NCBI GenBank assembly: GCA_964461835.1
Contig: CAYWVO010000022.1
Span: 1 to 59,647 of the forward strand
DNA: 59,647 nt
Source of the DNA: CAYWVO01 sp964461835
GTDB taxonomy: Bacteria > Zixibacteria > MSB-5A5 > WJJR01 > JAJRUJ01
Reading direction: 5' to 3'
Of the stretch, positions 35,680 through 42,973 are shown one piece after another. The notes beneath the pieces were generated by a model. That model saw nothing but the letters and a program-made list of their open reading frames with translations, made no database searches and was not told the DNA's origin. Numbering within the stretch: position 1 is the stretch's first letter; each line of letters opens with the position of its first letter. Both the position numbers and the translations under genes were made by a program.

Positions 35680-37077
35680 TTAGCGCACGAATGCATCAAC
35701 GATCCGGTCAAAGCCCTCCGCTCGCGATGCTTTAATTAACAGGACATCCCCCGGCTCCGTGGCGTGCTGTAACCAGGGTATCGCCGATTCAACGTCCTTG
35801 GTGTGCTGAGTGACTATTCCTCCGCCGACCTTGCGCGCGGCAGTAGTTATTGCCCGCCCCCAATGTCCCACTCCAAGCAAAAGGTCAACTCCATGCGTTG
35901 CGGCCGCCCGGCCCACATCCTTGTGGTGGTGTAGTGCCGATTTCCCGAGTTCTCGCATTGCTCCGAGACACGCGATCTTCTTACCGGGCGGCCGCAGCGC
36001 GCAGAGCACCTGAAGTGCCGCCTGCGCCGAAGCGGGATTGGAGTTATAACTATCATCCAGAATGGTTACCTGGCCGGACTTTTTTACTTCGAGCCGGCGG
36101 GGAAGCTGCGGTGTCTGTAACAAACCGGCGCGAATTTTCTCAAACCCAATACCATAAATCCTTGCCACCGCACAAGCAGCCAGGGCATTGGCGACATGGT
36201 GTCCGCCCAGCAACGGTAAACGAATCCACTCACGGCCGTTGAGTTTGAAACGCGTCTCCCCAAAATCTACGTGAATATGAGTGGCGAAAAAATCTGTTTC
36301 CCGGTGGATCGAATAACCGTACATGCGGCGCTTCATCCGGTTTTTCCACCTTGCCAGGATTGGACTGTCGATATTCACCACCCCCGGACATTCCCGTGGC
36401 AAGTAATCAAATAATTCCCGCTTAGCGTTGGCGATCGCCTTCAAATCGGAAAAGAACTCCAAATGCGCCGGGCCGATCCAGGTGATTACGCCGAGTTCCG
36501 GCTTTATCATTTGGGTCAGGGCGGCGATTTCCCCCGGGGACGACATCCCAAACTCAACGACGCCGTATTGATGCTCCGGTGACAAGGCCGGGAGCGCCAG
36601 AGGGATTCCGAGCAAGTTGTTATAATTCCCCGGCGATTTAAATGTCCGGTACTTCCGGGAAAAAATCGCACTGACCATCTCTTTGGTCGAGGTTTTCCCC
36701 ACGGAACCAGTGATGGCGATAAACCGTGTCGCGAAATCTCGACGGTACGCTGTTGCCCAATCGGCCAATGCTGTCTGGGGATCATCGACGCCCAGAACCG
36801 GGACGCCGGCGATTGCGTTGCTGAATCCACGCCGATTCCTCTTGGCCACGATTGCCGCAGCACCCTTCTTCGCTGCGACGTCGGCAAAGCGATGGCCATC
36901 GGTCTTGGCGCCTTTCAGGCAAAAGAACACCTCGCGTTTGCGCAATTGTCGCGTATCGATTACCACCCCGGCATAGCCGCGGGGTCGTGAAATCAACGCA
37001 GCCGAATCACCGGCCCATTGTCCGCCGATCATGGATGCCAACTCAGTCACTGAACCCAGAGTCCTCACTCTATTCAA
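35680..37077 (-). CDS. murF: UDP-MurNAc-tripeptide--D-Ala-D-Ala ligase
   Basis: Adds D-alanyl-D-alanine to complete the pentapeptide. ITGSVGKTSTKEMVSAIF (ATP loop), GNYNNLLGIPLAL, EFGMSSPGEIAAL and DDSYNSNPASAQAAL are MurF markers. The long frame uses TTG 37077; GTG codons at 37068 and 37050 are alternatives and none has a strong ribosome site, so the start is uncertain by up to nine codons. A hairpin lies just upstream in the gap after murE. Confidence 0.94.
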   Translation of the reverse strand: MNRVRTLGSVTELASMIGGQWAGDSAALISRPRGYAGVVIDTRQLRKREVFFCLKGAKTDGHRFADVAAKKGAAAIVAKRNRRGFSNAIAGVPVLGVDDPQTALADWATAYRRDFATRFIAITGSVGKTSTKEMVSAIFSRKYRTFKSPGNYNNLLGIPLALPALSPEHQYGVVEFGMSSPGEIAALTQMIKPELGVITWIGPAHLEFFSDLKAIANAKRELFDYLPRECPGVVNIDSPILARWKNRMKRRMYGYSIHRETDFFATHIHVDFGETRFKLNGREWIRLPLLGGHHVANALAACAVARIYGIGFEKIRAGLLQTPQLPRRLEVKKSGQVTILDDSYNSNPASAQAALQVLCALRPPGKKIACLGAMRELGKSALHHHKDVGRAAATHGVDLLLGVGHWGRAITTAARKVGGGIVTQHTKDVESAIPWLQHATEPGDVLLIKASRAEGFDRIVDAFVR

Positions 37078-37095
37078 ACCGCATAATTGTCGGAA

Positions 37096-37135
37096 CGGCC
37101 TTCAATGGGTCCCCCCCCAGACCCACCAAAGGCCG
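37096..37135 (-). other. Intercistronic hairpin between murE and murF
   Basis: CGGCCTT (37096-37102) pairs with AAGGCCG (37129-37135), and inside it TGGGTC pairs with GACCCA around a poly-C loop. There is no T-run on the minus strand, so it is not an intrinsic terminator. It may influence murF translation or mRNA processing. Confidence 0.45.
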
Positions 37136-37137
37136 GT

Positions 37138-38691
37138 TTAACCGATGTGACCTGCCTGCTGCGAGTCGACTGAGAAGCCCCGCCCCCGCAAGGCTTCTTC
37201 CGCCCTGACTCGATCATCAAACTCGATTGCATCCGTACCGATCAACTGCGTGGTCTCGTGGCCTTTTCCGCACAAAAAGGCGCTGTCTGACGGTTGACAA
37301 TCGTGGATGATACGTTTAATCGCTTTTTGTCGATCCGGTTCGACGACAACGCGATCCGGATCAGCAAATCCGTCCAGCACATCGGCGATTATTTGCATCG
37401 GGTCCTCACGGCGCGGATTGTCCGAAGTCACATAGACCATATCTGCGATTTCTTCGACCGCCCGGGCCATGAGTGGTCTCTTGCCCCGGTCACGATCTCC
37501 TCCGCAGCCGAAGAGGACCCGCATGTTTCCGTTGACTAACGGTCGCGCCGCGGTCAAGACTTGCCGCAATGCGTCCGGTGTATGTGCAAAGTCGACAAAT
37601 ACCTGAAATCCAGCATCACTAGAGATCGGTTGCACCCGTCCCGGTACACCGGGAAAATCTCCGATCCCCTCGACGATAGCCTCCGGCGGGTACCCCAACG
37701 CCAGCGCGATACCGACCGCCGCCGTGAGGTTGGAAAAGTTAAATGCTCCCCACAGGGGAGTATGCGCATTAATCACCCCCACCGGGGTAAAGAAGGTCAG
37801 GTCGGAACCGGATAGTGATTCATCTCGCACTCGCACCCGCAATTCGGCAGCGGCATCGGTGAGCGAATATCGCCAGATCGTCGGTCCAGTCAATCCCTCG
37901 ATCAATTGCCGTCCAGCTTCATCATCAATATTAATGATGGCAAACCCGTTGGGTTTTAACAGTTCCGTAAACAGCCGGTATTTCGTTTCGCAGTAGTCTT
38001 CAAAACTCTCATGAAAATCGAGATGGTCCCGACTGATGTTGGTCAGAACAGCGCCGGTGAAAGGCAGGTCGTACACGCGATCAAGCGCAATCGCGTGTGA
38101 AGACACTTCCATCACACATTCTTCCAGTCCGGACGCAACCATCTGGGCAAACAGGCGATCGAGGACCGGCGCTTCGGGAGTGGTACGAATTGCGTGCTCC
38201 TGCACATCGGCAAACCGATAGTCAATTGTCCCCAACACCCCCAGTGACCGGCTGGTTTTTTCCGCCATAGCCTCGACGGCGGCGGCGACGGTGGTCTTGC
38301 CGTTGGTCCCGGTAATGCCGAACAACGACAACTGCTGCGCGGGATATCCCCAGAAGCGATGGGAGACTACCGCCAAAGCGCGACGGCAATTATTTAATTT
38401 AATCTGCTTAATCGGTGCGTCGGTAATGTGCTCGACCAGCGCCGCAACCGCACCGGCTTCGGCGGCAGCTCCAATAAATCGATGACCGTCCACCGTGAGC
38501 CCCGGAATCGCCACGAACAAATCGCCGGGCTTCACCAGCCGGGAATCAAACGCAATACCGGAAACTTCGATTTCTTTCCACCGCTCATCGGTGGCATTGA
38601 CTGCCTTTCGCACCAGATTACCCAGGCGAGTGGTTCGTGTGCGAAGTTCGGAGCCCATGAGCGTCTCGGTATGCGTCCTGCCAGTCATCAT
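37138..38691 (-). CDS. murE: UDP-MurNAc-L-Ala-D-Glu--meso-diaminopimelate ligase
   Basis: Adds the third residue of the stem peptide. FDSRLVKPGDLFVAIPG, FGITGTNGKTTVAAAVEA, MEVSSHAI and ISRDHLDFHESFEDY are present. The acceptor-recognition motif reads DNPR (VTSDNPRREDP), which in this family points to meso-diaminopimelate rather than lysine, so a DAP-type peptidoglycan is expected. The first ATG overlaps the ftsI stop (ATGA). Length 517 residues is slightly above average. Confidence 0.95.
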   Translation of the reverse strand: MMTGRTHTETLMGSELRTRTTRLGNLVRKAVNATDERWKEIEVSGIAFDSRLVKPGDLFVAIPGLTVDGHRFIGAAAEAGAVAALVEHITDAPIKQIKLNNCRRALAVVSHRFWGYPAQQLSLFGITGTNGKTTVAAAVEAMAEKTSRSLGVLGTIDYRFADVQEHAIRTTPEAPVLDRLFAQMVASGLEECVMEVSSHAIALDRVYDLPFTGAVLTNISRDHLDFHESFEDYCETKYRLFTELLKPNGFAIINIDDEAGRQLIEGLTGPTIWRYSLTDAAAELRVRVRDESLSGSDLTFFTPVGVINAHTPLWGAFNFSNLTAAVGIALALGYPPEAIVEGIGDFPGVPGRVQPISSDAGFQVFVDFAHTPDALRQVLTAARPLVNGNMRVLFGCGGDRDRGKRPLMARAVEEIADMVYVTSDNPRREDPMQIIADVLDGFADPDRVVVEPDRQKAIKRIIHDCQPSDSAFLCGKGHETTQLIGTDAIEFDDRVRAEEALRGRGFSVDSQQAGHIG

Positions 38692-40748
38692 TGTAAAACC
38701 AGTTCACAGGTCTGAACCAATTCCAGGTCCGTACCCGGTTGTGGATCTTGTCGCACCACCTGCCCGGTGCCCTGCACAGACACCGTCAAGCCCGCCCGCG
38801 TGAGCCGGGCAACCGCCGCGCGGGCCACACAGCCGGTAACGTCCGGCATCCGCAGGCACCGTTCCCCAGCTTTCGCTGAAGCCGCCAGTTGGCAGCGCGA
38901 CCAGAAAGATGCCCCCGTCTGCTGCACTGAGGTCATCGCCGGTGACGAAACGGCCTCGGTATTTCCCCGGGCCTTTACCATAGGGGAGCACTGCTGTGCC
39001 ACCGGACGCGTCACGCCGCGATGTGTTTCACTGCAACTACCCCGCTTGAACATGTTCAACAGCATGGGTGCGGCGGTCCAACCGCCATAGTGGATTGGCT
39101 CCGGCTCATCGAGGACCACGGCGCCGACCAGCCGCGGATTGTCCGCCGGCCAAAAGCCAACGAAACTGGCGATATACTTATTCTTAACCATTGTTTTCGT
39201 AGCATGATCTGGCTTTTCTGCCGTGCCGGTTTTGCCGGCCATGCGATAATCGGCATTGAATGCCTCTTGCGCAGTCCCCTCCGTCACCACATCGCAACTC
39301 ATCTGCAGCAACATCGCAGCGACATCGGGGCTCAACACCCGCCGAATGACTTGGGGCGACCGAGAGTAAACCACTTTGCCGTCAGCGGCGACGACTGACT
39401 TAACCACATAGGGACGAACCAGCAAGCCACCGTTGGCCAAGGTCGCGTAGGCCGTTGCCAGTTGCAGCGTGGTCACTGAGACCCCATGCCCGATGGAGAA
39501 TGCAGCAGTCATATACTCCGACCAGCGATGCTTTGGCACCGAGCCTTTTTGTTCCGCCGGCAGCAAAACACCGGTGCGCGATCCGAATCCGAACCGCAAG
39601 GCCCAAAGTCGCAGACGCTCACCGCCGATCACATTGGCCATCCGGCCGGTGACAATGTTGGACGAGACCCGAAATGCATCGGTCAGCGTCAGCCAGTCAA
39701 ACTTCTTATCGTCGCGAATGAACCGGTTGGAGAACCTGGCTCGACCCTGTTCGGCATCGAACGAATCAACCGGGCACAAGGGTCCTTCGGAAAACACCGC
39801 CGCGAAAGGCACTAATTTAAATGACGAGCCCGGCTCGAACACATCACTCACGACACGACTCTTCACGAACTGAGTGCGTTCATCTCGGTCCGCGAGATAC
39901 TCATCGGCCATCGCCAGAATTTCGCCGGACTGGCAATCCATGATCACCGCCATACCACCTTGTGCACCGTGTTCGAGAATTCCGGCGGAGAGTTCCTCTT
40001 CAACTACCATCTGCCAGTCAATATCCAAAGTCAAAGTCAGGTTACGCCCGGCCTGCGGCTCGCTCACACAAATGGGATCGTAGCGATATTGCCGACCCCA
40101 GCCGTCCCGGTTGAGCACAGCTAATCCGTCTTTCCCGGAGAGCCAGTGTTCACACGCATACTCAACGCCGGCCAGGCCACGGTTGTCGGTGTCGACAAAT
40201 CCCAGGCACTGGGCGCCGACCCGTCCATAGGGATAGGCGCGCGTCATTTCCGGCAACGTGAGGACTCCCGGTATATTCGCAGAGGTGAGTTGCGCGGCGA
40301 GGTTGTCGTCTGCTTGACGAACCAGCCAGGTGTAACTCCCTTTACTGTTATACAATTTCTGCCGCAGCTCGCTTCGTGAACAGCCGATAATCGACGGCAG
40401 CAAGCGCAACATCTCCGGTATCGTGGTCTCGTTGGGGTAGGCGTAGGCGGAGGTGTTATGCCAGTTAATTGCAACTGGCCGTCCCTGCCGATCGTACATT
40501 TCACCGCGGGCCGCCGGGATTGTCACCTGTCGCTTAATTTGATTCTGAGCTCGGGAAGCCAATCGGTCAGCCCAAATGACCTGGATAACAAAGGTCCGCG
40601 CCACGAGTATGCCCCAGGCCATGACGATCGCCGGCATGAGAAATTTTATCCGCTGCCGGCTGAGACTCCGCAGCGATTGCCCGGTACGCCGAGCATTCCC
40701 GCGCGTCGACTGCCGCCGCGATTGGTTATTGCTTGACCGTGCAGGCAT
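38688..40748 (-). CDS. ftsI: Division-type class B transpeptidase with PASTA domain
   Basis: The septal penicillin-binding protein (PBP3-type). A basic cytoplasmic head precedes one membrane anchor near 38-57. The dimerisation region follows with RGEMYDRQGRPVA. Active-site motifs are EPGSSFK (S308, K311), SSN at 362-364 and KTGT at 506-509. After about residue 630 lies a single PASTA-like domain (MPDVTGCVARAAVARLTRAGL ... DPQPGTDL), more typical of PBPs in some other phyla. It lies between ftsL and murE, four bases after ftsL. 686 residues. Confidence 0.95.
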   Translation of the reverse strand: MPARSSNNQSRRQSTRGNARRTGQSLRSLSRQRIKFLMPAIVMAWGILVARTFVIQVIWADRLASRAQNQIKRQVTIPAARGEMYDRQGRPVAINWHNTSAYAYPNETTIPEMLRLLPSIIGCSRSELRQKLYNSKGSYTWLVRQADDNLAAQLTSANIPGVLTLPEMTRAYPYGRVGAQCLGFVDTDNRGLAGVEYACEHWLSGKDGLAVLNRDGWGRQYRYDPICVSEPQAGRNLTLTLDIDWQMVVEEELSAGILEHGAQGGMAVIMDCQSGEILAMADEYLADRDERTQFVKSRVVSDVFEPGSSFKLVPFAAVFSEGPLCPVDSFDAEQGRARFSNRFIRDDKKFDWLTLTDAFRVSSNIVTGRMANVIGGERLRLWALRFGFGSRTGVLLPAEQKGSVPKHRWSEYMTAAFSIGHGVSVTTLQLATAYATLANGGLLVRPYVVKSVVAADGKVVYSRSPQVIRRVLSPDVAAMLLQMSCDVVTEGTAQEAFNADYRMAGKTGTAEKPDHATKTMVKNKYIASFVGFWPADNPRLVGAVVLDEPEPIHYGGWTAAPMLLNMFKRGSCSETHRGVTRPVAQQCSPMVKARGNTEAVSSPAMTSVQQTGASFWSRCQLAASAKAGERCLRMPDVTGCVARAAVARLTRAGLTVSVQGTGQVVRQDPQPGTDLELVQTCELVLQ

Positions 40749-40752
40749 CCGA

Positions 40753-41121
40753 CTACTGCCCCCCCAGGCTGGAAAGAGCCACTAACTTATCAATTCCGTT
40801 GCCGAATCGCTGCCAACCTGAGCCGCGTGCGTCCGGTGGCGCCGGTACTGCGGGGACCAAAGCGTGCACCTGGCCGGGACTGGCCGGCTCCAAGTGTAAC
40901 ACGTCGCCCACCGTTGCCGTGATCCGCTCACGTTGGCGCAACTGCGAGATGGTTGCCGCCAGCTTATCTGAGGTTTCCCGTTTTGCCGCCACTCGCTCAC
41001 TGAGCTGGCTGTTCGTGCGAATCATCTTCACGACACTCACGCGCTGCCAAACCCAGGCAGTTGAAAGCAGCACCACCAGCACGGGAATCTTGATCCAGAT
41101 TGATACATGCCAGAAACGCAT
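40753..41121 (-). CDS. ftsL: FtsL-like division protein
   Basis: A 122-residue bitopic protein with a membrane segment near residues 9-25 (WIKIPVLVVLLSTAWVW) and a coiled-coil-prone stretch (TNSQLSERVAAKRETSDKLAATISQLRQRE). Sequence is poorly conserved in this family, so the call rests mainly on size, topology and position between rsmH and ftsI. A proline-rich tail follows the coiled coil. Confidence 0.75.
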   Translation of the reverse strand: MRFWHVSIWIKIPVLVVLLSTAWVWQRVSVVKMIRTNSQLSERVAAKRETSDKLAATISQLRQRERITATVGDVLHLEPASPGQVHALVPAVPAPPDARGSGWQRFGNGIDKLVALSSLGGQ

Positions 41122-41127
41122 CTTTTC

Positions 41128-42048
41128 TTACTTCCCAGTCATCGCAATGGGTTCAACCGGTGCCTCAGTGCGTTTTCCCGCTGCCCGAAGTTTCGCCGGC
41201 TTCGCGCGCGGATTATCGCGGATTTCTGCTTCAGCCGCGGTCAGTGGACGTTTGGTCAGAATCTCCAGCGGCGGATCGTGGTATTCACTGTGGGGTCCAC
41301 GTCCCGCCCACTGCCGAAAGGAAAACTTGACAATTCGATCTTCCAGGCTGTGGTAGGCCAGCACCACAATCCGTCCCCCGACCGCAAGCGCAGACACCGC
41401 CTGCGCTAACGCTTCTCGCAGCGCAGAAAGTTCATCGTTAACAGCAATGCGCAGCGACATCCAAATCCGGGCGAGCGAACGATGATACCAGCGTCCCTGC
41501 AAAACAGGCCGCAAAACCTCGGCGAGTTGCCGGGTCGTGCTAATCGGCTGTTTGCTCCGGCTGCGCACGATCGCCCGCGCCGCCTGCCGGGACCGGCGTT
41601 CCTCGCCGTACCGCCAAAAAATATTCGCCAGGTCGGTTTCGCTGTAGCTGTTGACCAGATCAGCAGCGGTAACAGGAATCTCCGGGTCCATGCGCATATT
41701 CAACGGGCTGTCGGTCTGGTAGGAAAACCCGCGTTGGGTATCAGCTAACTGCATCGAGGACAGACCCAGGTCGAATACGATTCCCTGAATTTTCTTCACA
41801 CCGAGAGAGTCCAGGATGATCGACAAATTGCGGAAATTATCGGTTAGGATTTGCACCCGATCCCGATACCGGTTGAGCCGTTTCCGGGCGAGATCACCTG
41901 CTGTGGGATCGCGGTCGATGCCGATGAGCCGGCCGGCCGGGGAAAGCGATTGTAAGATTGCGGCGGCATACCCCGCTGGACCCAGACAGGCATCCACGTA
42001 AAGACCCTCCCGATCGTGTATCAAAAAGTGGAGCACTTCCTCGACCAT
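41128..42048 (-). CDS. rsmH: 16S rRNA (cytosine1402-N4)-methyltransferase
   Basis: S-adenosylmethionine-dependent methyltransferase acting on 16S rRNA C1402. YVDACLGPAGYAAAIL is the SAM loop, then GIDRDPTAGDLA, FDLGLSSMQL, SYQTDSPLNMRMD and a C-terminal SLEDRIVKFSFRQWA. The frame upstream of ATG 42048 reads GHRPV directly before it, which matches the conserved HxPVM at this family's N terminus. No ATG, GTG or TTG exists further upstream in that frame before it runs into mraZ, so the true start may be non-canonical or the conserved residues are lost. Confidence 0.92.
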   Translation of the reverse strand: MVEEVLHFLIHDREGLYVDACLGPAGYAAAILQSLSPAGRLIGIDRDPTAGDLARKRLNRYRDRVQILTDNFRNLSIILDSLGVKKIQGIVFDLGLSSMQLADTQRGFSYQTDSPLNMRMDPEIPVTAADLVNSYSETDLANIFWRYGEERRSRQAARAIVRSRSKQPISTTRQLAEVLRPVLQGRWYHRSLARIWMSLRIAVNDELSALREALAQAVSALAVGGRIVVLAYHSLEDRIVKFSFRQWAGRGPHSEYHDPPLEILTKRPLTAAEAEIRDNPRAKPAKLRAAGKRTEAPVEPIAMTGK

Positions 42049-42077
42049 TACTGGCCGGTGACCCCACTCGCCGTTCT

Positions 42078-42515
42078 CTAAACCATCAATTGCTGTGCCA
42101 CCTGTTCATAAGTCTTGTCAGACTTCTCGAAATAGTCTTCAAGCACTGTCGGCGACCAAATCTCAATGCGTTTCCCTGCACCCAGAATCACCACCTGGCG
42201 ATCAATCGACGCCTTCTGCTGTAGTTCCGGCGTGATCGTAATTCGATGCTGGCGATCTAAATTGACTTCTGAGGCATGTGACATTATTATGCGTAGGAAA
42301 TAGTTCGCGTCCTGATGGGTGAACGTGTAGTTATCGAGCCGTTGCTCAATCTTTTCCCACTCAGGTATCGGGAACAAAAAGAGGCACGTATTAAAACCTA
42401 AAGTTAACACAAAGGAATCCAATGCCATGGATTTCGATTTACGCAGTCGCGCGGGAATGATCAGACGGCTCTTCGCATCCAGAGTCCCGGTGTATTTTCC
42501 AATAAGTCCCGGCAT
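42078..42515 (-). CDS. mraZ: MraZ transcriptional regulator
   Basis: A DNA-binding protein of the AbrB-like swapped-hairpin fold, often repressing its own dcw promoter. The start GKYTGTLDAKSRLIIPARLR and the second repeat VNLDRQHRITITPEL are the two conserved SpoVT/AbrB halves. Length 145 residues is normal. First gene of the dcw cluster. TGGG-type boxes that MraZ recognises in other bacteria lie in its upstream region. Confidence 0.93.
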   Translation of the reverse strand: MPGLIGKYTGTLDAKSRLIIPARLRKSKSMALDSFVLTLGFNTCLFLFPIPEWEKIEQRLDNYTFTHQDANYFLRIIMSHASEVNLDRQHRITITPELQQKASIDRQVVILGAGKRIEIWSPTVLEDYFEKSDKTYEQVAQQLMV

Positions 42516-42635
42516 GAACTTTTAGCGTTTTGCAATTAGTTCCAGCGATGAAAAACTGTAACTACATTACTATCAACACATTAACCAAAATCCTCTTGGT
42601 TCAATCCCCTATGGAACCATTTATCACTAAAATAC

Positions 42636-42670
42636 CCCATAATGCTCTATAATCACCCACTTCCCTCCCA
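42636..42670 (-). promoter_or_regulatory. Possible MraZ operator (TGGG boxes)
   Basis: Three TGGG tetramers on the minus strand (first base at 42670, 42659 and 42639) sit at or just after the predicted start. Spacing of 11 and 20 bases is near the ten-base repeat period known for MraZ operators in other bacteria, but not exact. They would let MraZ repress its own cluster. Confidence 0.35.
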
Positions 42671-42673
42671 CAG

Positions 42674-42703
42674 ATTAAAACATCCATTCTACTTCAGTGT
42701 CAA
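42674..42703 (-). promoter_or_regulatory. Main promoter of the dcw cluster
   Basis: Reading leftwards, TTGACA (42698-42703) is followed after 18 bases by TTTAAT (42674-42679), a 5/6 match to -10. The start site would be near 42667, about 150 bases before mraZ. It is the best sigma-70 promoter in the window. Confidence 0.6.
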
Positions 42704-42973
42704 GCAAAAACTTATGAAGTAGATTATTTTCGCTTTTCGGGAACTGAGTGGATTTTCCCCCGTCTATGTGGGATTCTCCCAACAAGATCTGCGGTTTTAC
42801 CGAGCGAACCCAATTTCCCAATCTGACCAGCGAAAAACTCTGCGAAATTAATCCTTTGTTTGAAAATGAGATAGCAGAAGCATTCAACAATTATTCCAGC
42901 CTCTGATCTCCCGGCAATCTGGTTGCGACAGCAATTATTGGCGCATTGCTGAGCAATTCTTGGTGGGGAATCA

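Larger units (their letters stand above)
42516..42973. other. Divergent intergenic region, dcw and C25 peptidase
   Basis: About 460 bases separate the mraZ start and the C25 peptidase start. It contains the dcw promoter and TGGG boxes and a small hairpin AACCAA/TTGGTT at 42584-42602 in the mraZ leader. On the plus strand side the peptidase has a GGTGGGG ribosome site near 42963; I cannot point to its promoter with confidence. Confidence 0.55.

Noticed and set aside
37096..37135. Terminator inside the dcw operon
   Set aside because: The stem lacks a T-run in the direction of transcription and would cut the operon.
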